Below, piece after piece: positions 23,151-34,256 of a stretch of 49,881 nt of DNA; position 1 is the stretch's first letter; each line of letters opens with the position of its first letter. The DNA comes from Clavulina sp. PMI_390 (lineage: Eukaryota > Basidiomycota > Agaricomycetes > Cantharellales > Hydnaceae). A model generated the notes under the pieces. That model was not told the origin of the DNA, ran no database searches, and was given only the letters and a program-made list of their open reading frames with translations. The translations under genes were made by a program, and so were the position numbers. The stretch lies in NCBI GenBank assembly GCA_015039315.1, contig WIDE01000165.1, forward strand, positions 1 through 49,881, written 5' to 3'.

Positions 23151-25183
23151 ATGATTCCGGAATCGGTGTTACTCGAGATTCTGCGATGCTCTCATTTCTT
23201 GGATATTGTGAGATGCCGTGCGGTGCGTTTGTATCGCGCAAGTGATAATCCTAGCGGCCTCTATATAAGCTCACTACAATCGCTGCAATAATTTATAGGT
23301 ATGTCAAGCCTGGACAACACTCATCTCATCATCCGCGATGTTGAAATATATCGTCTGGCTTGGAATAACTGGACAGCATGATGGAGACGCCTCATTCATT
23401 CCTCGGATGTCGGACGATCGTCTTAGAATACTGCTCGGACAAGAAGCTGCGTGGGAGAATCTTGTTCCTCGGCGTGTTGAAACGCTCAAGGTTGCGGCCG
23501 AGAGTTATCTCAACACCCTACAGGATGGAACACTCGGCTACTGCACCGAAATAAGCTCATCGGAGGCGCTATTATGTCTTCAGAAAATCCCTTCTCTAAT
23601 CTCCCAAGTGGAGGTCGGGGTGCCATCCCAATTCCGTGTTTGGTGGGGAGAGTACGGCTTCGACGAACCAAAATGGGACCTCCACCACAGCAGCTTATTT
23701 ATCAGGGCAGTATTGTGCGCTCACAGCTCCTCGCTGTAGCTTCTGTTTTATTGGTTGATTTGTGTCTCAACATCAAAAATTCTAGCGACGATTTCGACCC
23801 TCAAAGTCTTCTTCCGCTCGTGTACCTCATGGATCTGCGGGACGTCTCACTTCCCCACCCACTAGCCGGCATATCTGAGGTTACAGCCGTTGCCCTGCAG
23901 CTGCAACCGCCTCCTGGCCCTGCGCCAGACATCAAGTTCATACTCCAGCAATGCACAATTCATTCGGATCGCCTTCTCTTGGAGATTGAAGGCCACCCTC
24001 TTCCTCGAACGAGAGACAATTTCATCTGTATTGCGCTCTGGGATTGGGTCAAGGGTTATACAGTAACAGTCAGTCTGACCCCTCAAAGCTGCCTTGTTTT
24101 CTGACCACACTTTGTTCACAGCGATTCTGGATTCCCCCATTTTGGTGTACAAAGCACCATTCGCATGCATGTGGGATGTTGGACTCATCAACAATCATTG
24201 TAGTGCACAACCGTACATCGCATTCCCCATTCATCGCGCTAAGATTGTACGAGGTTTGTAAGGAAGGGGAGGACGAGCTGGGAGATTTAGATCCCAGATT
24301 GCGCCGGACTTTTCTCCTACCAGAACTTGGTGAAGAGAATAGAAACCTTGACATCCGTTTCTCTCTCTCTAGCCTCGATGAATCAACAAAGTGGCCTCAA
24401 AACCCTTCAACGGAGCAGATCCCTATGAATTCTGATTTGAGGATGAATTCAAAACCATTCCGTCCTACTAGTGCCACGAGCGACCGGCTTTGCGAAATTC
24501 GGGTGACAGACCGCAGGCGTTCTTGGGAGCATACTTGTTGTTTCGTCTTCCTTGCCGAAGCCCTCCTCCGTGATTACGATGGTGAAGTTGTGCCATGGGA
24601 GGGTTGGGGTGCGTCAAATGCAGCATGCCTCCACGGTGTACCAACGGTGTTCGGACCTGGTACTGATGGGCCAATCGAAGCCATGTTCGGTTCTCGTTTA
24701 GCACGCCTTCATTCGCCCCGACCAGCACGGGGGGACGAAGTTCGCGGCATAAACCACACACTACATGTGCTTGAGCTTCTTGATTTCAGCAGGGACCGGG
24801 TCAAACGTTATGTGAACCCGTTTGCGTGGCCGAACACACTTGATAGTGGGGATTTTGCCACAGACCACCTTGGAGAGGCGCCGGCAGACCATGATACGGG
24901 CAGCGGGCTCTTAGCCTGGTCTGCAACATGGACGAGCCCGGGAATATTTACCAAATGGCCTCCCTCTGTTGCTCTCCCGTTTGTTATCAGCAGGTTGGAG
25001 ATACCTGAGTGGAGCGACAAAGATTTTACTCAGATGGTGATGGATTCAGAGCGGATTGTCCTGTGCACTTCGGTAAGGTCCCCGAAACTCTTTAAAGCCC
25101 TTTCCCACAACCCACTCAATATTCGGTTCCATTGCAAGGGTTCCTCCAACGAGACTCCTGAAATGTTGGTAGTGACTTTCTAG
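23151..25183 (+). CDS. F-box family protein G (second subfamily)
   Basis: This is the intact third copy of the second subfamily, 588 residues. Exons are 23151-23222, 23299-23714, 23786-24068, 24122-25072 and 25139-25183. It starts MIPESVLLEILRCSHFLDIV with the second F-box half VCQAWTTLISSSAMLKY. Later motifs are WLGITGQHDGD, LQQCTIHSDRLLLEIE, MLDSSTIIVVHNRT, LELLDFSRDRVKR and MDSERIVL; the C terminus is MLVVTF. Exons 1, 3 and 5 have exactly the same length as in E and F. Two donors are weak (GTGCGC after exon 2, GTCAGT after exon 3) but hold the conserved positions and phases. Function is as an SCF substrate adaptor by family knowledge only. Confidence 0.85.
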
Positions 25184-25579
25184 TATCAACTGCCTTGTCA
25201 ATTTAGATGCGTCAGATGAAAGCCATCTCTTATCTTCACGCGTGGAAAAAGCGCTACAAGGAAGAGACGATATCTAGTTGCGAGATACAACACATCCTGC
25301 TCCTGTTATACTATCATTCCGCTGGTGCTGCAGCCATGCTTCATTACAGCTTGAAACAAATACATAGTGTATGAGTATTGTACGGCGTTTCTCGACGAAT
25401 TGGGCGGTCTAGAGTGGTTTTGGTAACTGATCACCTCGTGAAATTACCCCAGCGACAAAACGAGAGGGCATGAGGGATGTTTGGCTGTGTTGATGCCGAG
25501 CAGTCTTGGGAAAAGTTCTTTTGCTACTTGTCGCTCGTGTCCTTCGCCTTCATCCTTTTCTCTCGCCCTCTCATTCAAA
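25184..25579. other. Intergenic, end of F-box array and promoter of the bL12m gene
   Basis: About 400 bases with no coding signal. The last 60 bases before the ribosomal protein start are rich in C and T (CTCGTGTCC, CTTTTCTCTCGCCCTC), typical of highly expressed fungal genes. Confidence 0.45.
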
Positions 25580-26728
25580 ATGCGTGCTGTTCAGGTTCTA
25601 AGAGTCGCCAGAATGGCTTCTTCGCGTCGTCTGTACGTTCCATTTCCCTCCCTCGTGGATCCCACCCAAAATGCACAATTTCTCGCGTCCTGTGCTTGGG
25701 CGAATGGCAGACCAACTAAATATTCTATTTTCACCACCTCCTCGTTACGAATCCTTCTCGCTCCCCTTCCTTTGCTATATTAGCGCGTATGGCGGTTATG
25801 GTGTTCGTGCTATGGCAACAGATGCTGCACCAGCAGCAGCAGCGTCAACATCCACTCCCCCTCCCCCTCCCGCTACCTCATCAGATCCATTACTGAACAA
25901 GATAGTCGATGACATCTCGGGGCTCTCACTGCTACAAGCTGCCGACCTTGTTACCCTGCTCAAGGTGTGCCCCATTCCATCTACAAATATTGCTCATGAA
26001 GGTGTTATATGCTCATTCCCTTTGGATTCCCCACCATTTTCTATGCGCTTCCTGCTGCCTAACGCTTCTGGCGAGTACAGTCGAGGTTGAATATCCAAGA
26101 AATTGCGATGCCAACTGGCCCCGCTGCTCCTGTGGCCGCTGCTCCAGTTGAGGATGCTGCACCTGTGGAGGTTCGTTCACTCTATTATGGCTCACTATCC
26201 GTCGTTGGCGTTGCTTGTTGCTGACCTATCGTCACTTTCTCTTCCCTCGCCTGCGTGAACCGACCCTTTCGTTGGCTCGAATTGCTGTCGCGTGAAAATA
26301 TCGTTCGTCGCGTAGGAGGCGAAGCCAAAGGAGAAGACTGTATTCAATGTCACCCTTGAGAAGTTTGATGCTGCAGCCAAGCCCAAGATCATCAAGGAGA
26401 TCAAGAACTTGATCCCCAATATGAACCTTATGGAGGTTCGTGACCAACTATGGTTTACTTCCGTATCTTCAATCACTAACTATCTTACTTTCACTTTCAT
26501 GCCGCTCCTTCGCCCTAATGTGCTCATGCATCTCGTCGAATCACCTTCCCACTCTTCACCGACTACCCCATTGCTTGCCCTACCGGCGACGTTACTGGTA
26601 CCTATTTACAGGCGAAGAAATTCGTTGAATCTGTACCAAAAGTCCTCAAGGAGAACATCCCCAAGGAGGATGCTGAGAAGCTGCAGAAGACCCTCGAGGC
26701 TCTTGGTGCTACCATTACCCTGTCGTAA
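25580..26728 (+). CDS. Mitochondrial ribosomal protein bL12m (L7/L12)
   Basis: This is the stalk protein of the mitochondrial large ribosomal subunit, which recruits translation factors. Five exons give 186 residues: 25580-25632, 25784-25964, 26081-26170, 26316-26435, 26612-26728. The N terminus MRAVQVLRVARMASSRRL fits a mitochondrial targeting sequence. An Ala/Pro-rich linker precedes the dimerisation helix region (LNKIVDDISGLSLLQAADL). The C-terminal domain reads EKTVFNVTLEKFDAAAK, IIKEIKNLIPNMNLMEAKK and ENIPKEDAEKLQKTLEALGA, the classic L7/L12 C-terminal pattern. Introns are 5 to 15 times shorter than would disrupt transcription, and all splice sites are GT-AG. The next gene (Spc3) starts about 300 bases later; that gap shows no coding signal. 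Confidence 0.93.
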
Positions 26729-27035
26729 TGCCCCCTTGGCGAGCCGCATTATCTGGTGATTTAGAGAGGCAGCGAGATTCATTACTTTGGTTATTACACT
26801 CCCCAATAATATCAATAATCCTCTACCTTCTCTTACTCCCCACAATATGATTAATCATGCTTCAATTCACTGCCCGAGATGTATGAATGCAAAGCGATAA
26901 AGTTCAACCACCATCGCTTTGTTTGGTCCGAGGTCACAACTGCCACGCACACAGACACGGTGGACATCCACGCTCCCTCGTTCACTCCCTCGCTATCTCC
27001 CGTCTGCACCATTCTCAGCTAAACTTGGCGTAATC

Positions 27036-28191
27036 ATGTTTAGCGCCTATCAGCGCGTCAACTCGCTCTCAAGTCTCTTATCGTCATGTTTGCTTGGGCT
27101 TTTGGGCGCCATAGCACTCTCATCATTCGTGTTCACAAACCAGGCAACGGGGACGGTCTCCCTTGAGCCATTGAAAGTGTGAGTCTGGTCTCCATACCTC
27201 TTTGTTGAATCTTGGCTGTTCTATTGGCATGAAAAGCGGTACCGGAACTGTGAACGACGAGGATCGGGAGCCAAGCGCATAGCAGGGTTGATGATAAAAT
27301 GCCATACAGCCAACATAGTGTTTGAACCAAAATGCTCTCTCTATGGCCTGTCTTCCCTGACGGGTGCATGGGAAACCCGTGGTGACCCCAAGCCTCAAAT
27401 CACGATGCCCACTACCAGCTTGCTTCCAACCCCTCTCCCTCTCCCTCTTCCAAGTTCGAGAACTTCCCAAAATGAATCTGACAATCTCATTCACTCTCAA
27501 TCTTGACCAATAGCCGGTTTGGTGCCTCTGGGCGGTTCCCAGCACAAGAATGGGCTTTCGTCCGATTCGACGTTGATTCTGGTATGCAACATTCGTCCTC
27601 ACCACCCCTCCCAATCTCCCAGAGTTTCTTATGACTATTACCTTTCGTATCTCTTGCCTCTCCATTTACACGCGTCCACGGCACCCTTATCAGATCTCAC
27701 TCCGTTATTCAACTGGAACACCAAGCAACTCTTCGTCTACCTTGCCGCCGAATACACAAATTCGAAGGGGGTACGTATCTCATTTCTTTCATATTACAAT
27801 CCTCTACTCACTCGACACTAACTTCAATTTTTCATGTCCTCGGAACAGGTCTCAAATGATGTCGTGCTTTGGGATCGCATTGTGCTCCGCAAAGAAGACG
27901 CGCATCTCAAAATTGCAGGCGCAAAGAACAAATATGCGTTCAGGGACTATTCTCGCTCGTTCCGGTATGTCGTACTTCATGCGTTACTCTATCGCACACC
28001 TCTATTGACTTTCTTGCTTCTATCCCCAATCATGTGCGATTTGCGTTTCTAGAAATGCCACAGATGTCGTCTTCTCCCTGCGGTATAATGTTATGCCCTA
28101 CGTCGGTGTCCTCACTGAGGGCGTCGCTGCCCGGAGCGACCGAGATAGTACAGTAGCTGCGATGAAGTTCCCGGAGCTATCAAGGGCGTAA
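27036..28191 (+). CDS. SPC3: Signal peptidase complex subunit 3 (SPC22/23 family)
   Basis: This is a subunit of the ER signal peptidase complex, a type II membrane protein needed for cleavage activity in yeast. Five exons give 180 residues: 27036-27178, 27514-27581, 27694-27770, 27849-27964, 28053-28191. One N-terminal membrane segment (SLLSSCLLGLLGAIALSSFV, about residues 16-36) is followed by the lumenal domain. Family hallmarks are QEWAFVRFDVDSDLTPLFNW, NTKQLFVYLAAEY, VVLWDRIV, and SLRYNVMPYVGVL near the C terminus. Intron 1 is long for this locus (335 bases). The gene is convergent with the Ecm11-like gene; the two stop codons are 274 bases apart. Confidence 0.92.
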
Positions 28192-28465
28192 TGTAATTTC
28201 TCCTGTAATGCATGTTTTGCTAGCAACGAATGTCAGAACACGCACGCCAAATCCGCTATTGGGGTGGCTAACAGGTAAAATCGTGACACGCGTCATGTGC
28301 AGTCAAAGTTGTATATTTGGTAGCCGCTGGCAACGTGGCAAACGACGACGGCGGTAACAAGACAAATGCGTTGCACAAGAAAAGCAGCAATGTTTCGGCC
28401 AAAAAAAAGGTTTCTGAAAGCACGAATCTCAAGATGTTTGAGCTTGGCCCGCGACCAGCGGTATT

Positions 28466-30621
28466 TCAATCACCAGCGTTGGCGCCACCACCACCACTCC
28501 CATCACCAAGACCAACGGACGAAAGACTGCCATCCGAAGCAGAGTGGACCGAGCCCCCAGAACCAGCGCGTGAAGCAATTTGAGATTTTTTCCCACCAGC
28601 TTTCCTTCCACTTCCCGTACCCTTATCAGCCTGATTGCGAGAACGAGGTTCCCCACCACTCGCGCCCACAGCTTCCACGTCAGCATCAGCACCAAAATGT
28701 TCATCGTCCCACTCAAGGCCAACGCCCGAGTCAGCAGCACCCTCACGTCCCACGTTCCCAGCCCCAGCCCTACCGTCTTGATTGCTAGAGACAAGCGTTC
28801 CAGTGCGATCGACCAAGCTTCTTTGAGCTTGTTCAAGCAGCTCGTCGCGCTTATCCAGCTCACCATTGTGAGCATGGATTGTTGTGCGAGCTGAGGCGTA
28901 TTTCTGCATGCGCTGCCTGTTGAGTATGAAGGAGGACAGTAGGTTGTGGGCGGGAAAGTTGGATTGAACGAGTTGGGATATTAGTGCCAGTGATCATGCA
29001 CCAAGGAAGCAAACTCGGTGGAGGCGGTTTGGGGTATCGAGCAGAGTAGCCGGGTGATGTGACATGGACTGAAGGAAGCGGGGAGCTGGAAGACGCGAAG
29101 CGAAGAGCGAACTCACATCATGTAATTTTGGATCTGTTGTGACAGCACCATGAAGAGAATGAGGCGTCAAGATGTGAAGCACCAAGTTAACAAGCGCCTC
29201 GAACACTTACCAGACTAGTCAGTTCCCCGAATTGTTTATTTAGTTCTGTACAATCGTTTGCATGCGGTCAGTGACGCAGTGTACGAGTCGACGGAGAGAC
29301 ATAGCCAATCGTAGTATGATTAGGTGGGATTCGTACCTTCACCATCATTCTTCCATTCTTCGAGCGAGCATGTCGTCCACTTATTTCGCAGTTGTTGAAC
29401 GCGGGCGTCTTCACTATGATAAAATCCTTCGAATTCTCTGTGCAGCTTTGCTGAGGTCTGTCGATGGGAGCATCAGTTGGAAAGTCATTGGGGCCGAAGA
29501 CTCCTGTAGCCGCGATGGCTATGTCCAAAAGGAATCATTACCTGGAAGGGAGGGTCATGTGCAGAAGATGATGACAGAACCGATGGGAGGCGAACCCGTT
29601 TTGCTGAAGGGGAGCCATGAGAACCGGCAAATACGTCGAAACCTTCCTCATAATCAGTCTCTACATCAGTCAAACGTCGCTTTCCGGCCCTGGAACTACC
29701 GTGCGCCTTGTCCAGATCAGAAGGAAGGTCAGGGGCAAGGCCTCGCGAGACATCAGCCGAATCAGGCTCGCTTCGAGCTCTGTTCATAGGAAGCTGATTA
29801 CCCTGAGTATCGACGATACGCTCATCAGTGTCCATATCTTCGTCCGCGTATTCGCCGGCAGCAGGAATTTGTGCGCTTTCTTGAGCATGTTGGCGAGGTT
29901 GAGCGGACGGCCAATACTCTTGCGACGCTCCCTGAGAGCGAAGACTGGCGAAGTCTTGCGGGTGTCGACCGGAGTAAGAGTGACTATGGTCCCTATCAGA
30001 CGGGAAGCGGACGTTTTGAAGCTGTTGATGTGCCGAAAGCACAGTTGAGGATGAGGAGAATTGCGTCATCGGATGTTGGGTGTTGCGGGAAACAGAGCGA
30101 GGGGGTGGGATAAAAATTTCGTGCTTGGAGATAGCAGGTGCGGTGGAGGCAGGGCGACTGATGATCGGGCGATGGTTTTCTGCAGCAGATGGCGTGAAAT
30201 GATGAATGCGATTGGAAGGTAGAGGTTCATCAGCAGTTTTAGCATTGGGAAAGGTTGGGGGCTTGGGTATCAAGAAAGCAGGAGCGCCGCGAGCAGTATA
30301 ATTAGGCTGAGGGTTAATCGCGTCCTGGCGAAGCTGGTCGGAGGGAATAGAAAACGCAGAATGTATAGCAGGAGATGTCGAGCCGATCAGTGGACTATGG
30401 TGGACGCGTGAATTAGGATGAGGAAGTGTGGATCGAGCTCCTCCATTGCGGCGGGAAAGATGAGCTGCGTTTTCAGCAATAGAATCTTTGAACGTGGAGG
30501 GCTTCAAGCCGCTAAGGTCAAACTTCTTGATCCCTACGTTGTCGCTGCTGTGATCTTGCTGAGGACTAGTGGACTGCAGCAACCTGGGTGAGGGAAAATC
30601 CGTTGTCTCTCTATAGGACAT
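28466..30621 (-). CDS. Ecm11-like protein (putative meiotic/synaptonemal factor)
   Basis: Five exons give 567 residues: 30621-29542, 29457-29337, 29245-29211, 29133-29117, 28916-28466. The first 360 residues are low-complexity and Ser/Pro-rich, with a possible nuclear motif AGKRRL. The conserved part begins at exon 2 with AKLHREFEGFYHSEDARVQQ, then NKWTTCSLEEWKNDGE, KQFGELTSL, and a helical QRMQKYASARTTIHAHNGEL followed by DKRDELLEQAQRSLVDRTG. This pattern matches my recollection of the Ecm11 C-terminal domain. In budding yeast Ecm11 is a SUMO-modified component of the synaptonemal complex; function here is inferred. A Gly/Ser-rich tail follows. Exon 4 is only 17 bases, so the model is easy to miss by automatic prediction. 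An ATG 32 codons upstream (30717) is also in frame. Confidence 0.72.
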
Positions 30622-31087
30622 AGCGACTGGATTTTCCTTTCTCTCTTGGTTGATACGAAACGCGCTCGTGAAACGGTGCGATCGAGGATGGGAGTAAACA
30701 CGGCACCACAATGACAAACAGTCATCATCGTGCCCGAGCCAGCGTTCCGTCTTGCTATGGGTATGGATCTGTGCCTAAAAAATTCTCACGGAATTGGACA
30801 CCTAATAGTAAGGAGAGCGAAACTAAGCGCTCGGACAATCGATGAGGATGGCTCATAACGATCGTGGAAGGGCGAGAAGCGTGAGAGCTGAACACAGTGA
30901 ACAGTACAATCTTCTCTGGTTGAATGAAAACATATACAATAACTCCATATATTCAACATCGAGAGGTCTCGTGATTGCAATCGTGGGGCAGGTCCTCCCA
31001 ACCCTCAAAGGTGAGCTCTCTTTCTCTCTTTCTATCCTCCTACACTATTCGCATTTCTGACGCATCACGTCGAGTCTAGTAGCATTC
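30622..31087. promoter_or_regulatory. Shared upstream region of two divergent genes
   Basis: This 466 bp lies between the starts of the Ecm11-like (-) and SANT-like (+) genes and must contain both promoters. It also holds an open frame at 30842-31010 that ends in a good donor (AAAG, then GTGAGC) and could splice in phase to 31080, giving the + strand gene about 60 extra N-terminal residues. I cannot decide between a coding exon and a leader. Confidence 0.4.
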
Positions 31088-32529
31088 ATGCATCCCGAGC
31101 CAGTAACACCATTAAAAACTCGTGAGTCACCGATCGTTCAAGCATCATTGAGCTTGAGTGGCTGACTATAATCACACGAATATTTCCACATCTCCATCAT
31201 CCCGAACGGTCTCAGTATCATCAACTCGCATCAAGGGCCGCTCATCCTCACCTGAATCTGATGATGACATAGAATCATCTCAGCAGCCTGGCGATGTGAA
31301 TAGAACATTGGTAGCTTGGTCTAAGCAGGAAGTCAACAAACTTTGTGCTATATTCAGGGAGGAGTATCACTCTGAACGAGATACCTTGGGACGATTCTGC
31401 AAGCGACTCCATGAAAAGGTCTATTTCGTGAAGGACAAATATACCACAAGCTCCCTACGTGAATAGCTAATGTGAACAATTTCCAGGGCCATTTTGGGAC
31501 TCGGAGTTGGGGTTCGATCTGCTCCAAGGCACGGAAGCTGGGCTTGCACGATATCGATGCTACAATTCATGGATATGGCGCTCGGCCTACATCGTCCCGG
31601 ATGCCTAATCCTTGTGAGAACTTGTTTTTCTAGCTGGGGTTTAGGTGTTTATCTGTGTCCTTCTCCCTTATACCGTGATCAGTGGCAGGAATGCCCACTC
31701 CTCACCAAATCTCTCTCGCGAAGAGCCTTCCTTTAAGCTCCAAACGTGTCGCACCCGGGAGCCCAACAAGTTCAAACACCATCAGGCCCCAAACAAGGAG
31801 TCGCACCAACGTTGATAGCACTGCATCGACGTCAGCACATGCCGAGCCTGTAGCTAGACGCTTGAGCTTAGAGCCAGAACAGCTGTATCAGCGTCGCGCG
31901 TTGGGCCGCTTCGATGCGCTCCTCCGCGCCATACTCTTACCCAAAAAGAGACCAAAGCTGCACGACCTTGCTGCCGTCACAAAGCTCATTGCGGGGCTTC
32001 TGGATGCTAGTGATAAGGTATGTTAGAATAAACCACTTGACTTGCTTAGTTATATATTCTCTAATCCTCTTTGCGGCAACAGAACAGTCACTTCGAGTAT
32101 ATGAGGGTCTACTTGGACAATCAAGATTTGTTTCTCAATGCCCGTGACTCTTGCAAGCGACGCAATAGACCTACCTTACCCTTTGAATACCGTCCTTCGG
32201 AAATGGGAAACGTGTTGGTGTGTGCTATCTTTCACAACATTATTCCCCAAGTCACTAGAGTGGTTACACTGGAAGAGGACATCGACCGCTATCTGCCTCG
32301 TAAGGTAAGCCGAACTCCAGCATGTGCAAACAGACCCGCACCCGCCGTGCAAAGGCTTATATCCTTTCTACTCCTGTCCCTCCCTTCTGGTTTCAAGGCC
32401 AAAGCTAGACAACCGTTAACGCACTGGGTGGCCATATACATGGCCAACATTAACCTAATTGATGAAATTTGGGAGGCCCGCGCAAGCATCTGTCCGGCGA
32501 TCAAGTTCGAGGATAGTACCACCTCGTAG
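31088..32529 (+). CDS. Unrecognised protein with SANT/HTH-like segment
   Basis: My model has six exons and about 350 residues: 31088-31121, 31216-31418, 31487-31613, 31683-32017, 32083-32304, 32398-32529. After a Ser/Asp-rich start, LVAWSKQEVNKLCAIFREEY and a SWGSICSKARKLGL helix resemble the trihelical SANT/Myb-like fold, suggesting DNA or chromatin binding. A basic Ser/Thr-rich linker (SSNTIRPQTRSRTN) follows. The C-terminal part (RALGRFDALLRAILLPKKRP, FEYMRVYLDNQDLFLNARD) is helical and I recognise no family. The exon 3 frame was chosen because it alone stays open and reaches a GTGAGA donor; the competing frame ends at a TAA. The last intron is divisible by three and open, so it may be retained. 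The start may lie at 30842 instead. Confidence 0.5.
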
Positions 32530-34105
32530 AATTTAAATCTAACGATCTTACTGGTTAGGAGAAGTTTTGCTCTTTTGTCCCTTTGTGCCTCGCCAGATTC
32601 TCGCTTCTCTAATGATTGATTGATCAAGCAAGGCTCTCGACATGGGTGTCCGGAGTTTCCTTGAGTGCCTCTCACCCGACATGGTTCGCTCTATTCTCTC
32701 CAGCCGACCCACCTGTCTCATGTTAAGTAGCACTGATTGTCATTTGTTGCACTGGACATCCAATATTTGTTCTATCATCCGGAGTGGGTTCCCACTGTCG
32801 ACGTTGCCACTCTTGCCTCTATCATATAATCTTCCCTTGTCACCTGTCTATAGGTTCAACTCTCCTTTCCTTTGAGCCGAGCACTCAAGATTAGGTTATT
32901 TGCTCAATTGTGCTTTGCGGGAGCCTACTGATAGCTAGGAAAACATCCGTTGTCACGCTCAATATCATAATGGAGCCATGCGGGAACCATAACAATCATT
33001 CATGGAACAAGCTGATATTCGAATAAATGAGTATCGCTTCGAGAAGCATTTAAGATATTCATGGCTTGTCCCTCAATGTTGGGGCCAGAAGGCCCGGTCT
33101 CAGAATGTGAGGGATGTATGTACCCGGGTGTGAGCGCAATCCTTGCAGCTTAGATATTTCAAGGGGGGAAGATGACCTTAGTGGAAATCAAAGTAATGAA
33201 TTGATAGTATGGAGTTCAAGAAATGCCTTTCAGTGGTGACGGATTACCAGGTTTGGAGGGCTGCTTGATGCATAGCCCGGTTAAATGTAGAGGTATTAGT
33301 CGGGAGGGATCGATGTACGAAACAACGGTGATAAGGCTTGCTTACGGAAAATAAAGATTTGAGCTCGATATCGTAATGGTACATGGGCATTGATACGATC
33401 AGGCGTACGGGTGTCTCGTCCTACGATGAGGATCTCCCTCCTTTCGAGTGAGAACAATGCTCAAGAGGTTAGGACATGGCATGTGAAGAGGAAAGAGATT
33501 GCTCCTCGCGAATACGGAGCGAGGTGGTGGTGACGAAAGGAACCAGCAAGATGTATATTGGCCAGAATCGCAATGATACCCACGCTGCAGAGATTAGGAG
33601 GAATGGGGGAAGGAGACAAGTCCGTGGGTAAGAAAGAAATCAAAGGATGTATATTCAGGCAATGATGATCAGGCGGTGACGAGACTATGATATACACATC
33701 CAAGGATCGCGAATGCCATTCATGATCGCAGGAATTGAAAGCCACACTCTAGGGAGTCCCCCACGCACTCGAGACGGAGGCCGGTGGTGATGATGATATT
33801 AGCGACAATGGTGGAGATCAAGGCACCTCAGCACTCCAAGAAGGGGGGTGATCCAGTTGTGTGCAATTCTACATATCCTGTCGCCTCGCCCTTCTTCAGG
33901 AGCCGTTTATTGATCGAAGGGATTGTATTCACAGACGAGTGGCCTGCTTGATGAGTTGTCGCAAGGGTCGCAAAAAACGCAGACGCATGGTGAACGATGA
34001 ACAACTCACTGAATGACTGGCTGGCGTTAATATTGCAAGAGCCTAAAGCGATATCGTGCATTTTCCTGAGGGTGATGAAACACATACGACGGGGAGTGAG
34101 GTGTT
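32530..34105. other. Gene-poor left flank of the mobile element
   Basis: No convincing complete gene. On the - strand near 33585-33475 an acceptor (CTCTGCAG) leads into an open stretch encoding a hydrophobic FWPIYILLVPFVTTTSLRI followed by a polar tail and stop, which looks like the last exon of a membrane protein. Another open piece lies at 33780-33680. They do not assemble into a known family and may be remnants. The rest shows no coding signal. Confidence 0.35.
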
Positions 34106-34114
34106 AGCAGTTGG
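34106..34114. repeat. Left copy of target-site duplication
   Basis: AGCAGTTGG here is repeated exactly at 40351-40359, directly outside the other end of the element. The next base (T) also matches, so the duplication is 9 or 10 bp. Confidence 0.7.
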
Positions 34115-34122
34115 TAGGCAGG

Positions 34123-34155
34123 ATCCCAGCCTCTCCTATAGGTAGAGGCTGGGAT
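34123..34155. repeat. Perfect hairpin at the left end of the element
   Basis: Two 12-base arms (34123-34134 and 34144-34155, ATCCCAGCCTCT and its complement) flank a 9-base spacer. The right arm is the tip of the left terminal repeat. The right end of the element has no such fold-back, so the left end appears to have gained an inverted copy of its own tip. Confidence 0.85.
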
Positions 34156-34256
34156 TACAATGAATACACGCTATAGTAGGCTTTACTGAATGGGCATAAA
34201 GGCACATTAAAAAATGCATTCAATCAATACAAAATTTAAGCGCCTTATTCAGAATC
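34144..34256. repeat. Left terminal inverted repeat
   Basis: It pairs with 40350-40230 in reverse complement. The best blocks are GGCTGGGA at the tip, AGTAGGCTTTACTGAAT, CATAAAGGCACATTAAAA, and TTAAGCGCCTTAT near the inner edge, in the same order and nearly the same spacing. The distance from GGCTGGGA to AGTAGGCT is identical (28 bases start to start) on both sides. The first ATG of the DUF6589 gene lies inside this repeat. Confidence 0.85.

Noticed and set aside
31494..31736. Alternative frame in exon 3 of the SANT-like gene
   Set aside because: It does not connect in phase with exon 2 and loses the SKARKLGL helix; the chosen frame keeps both the phase and a good donor.
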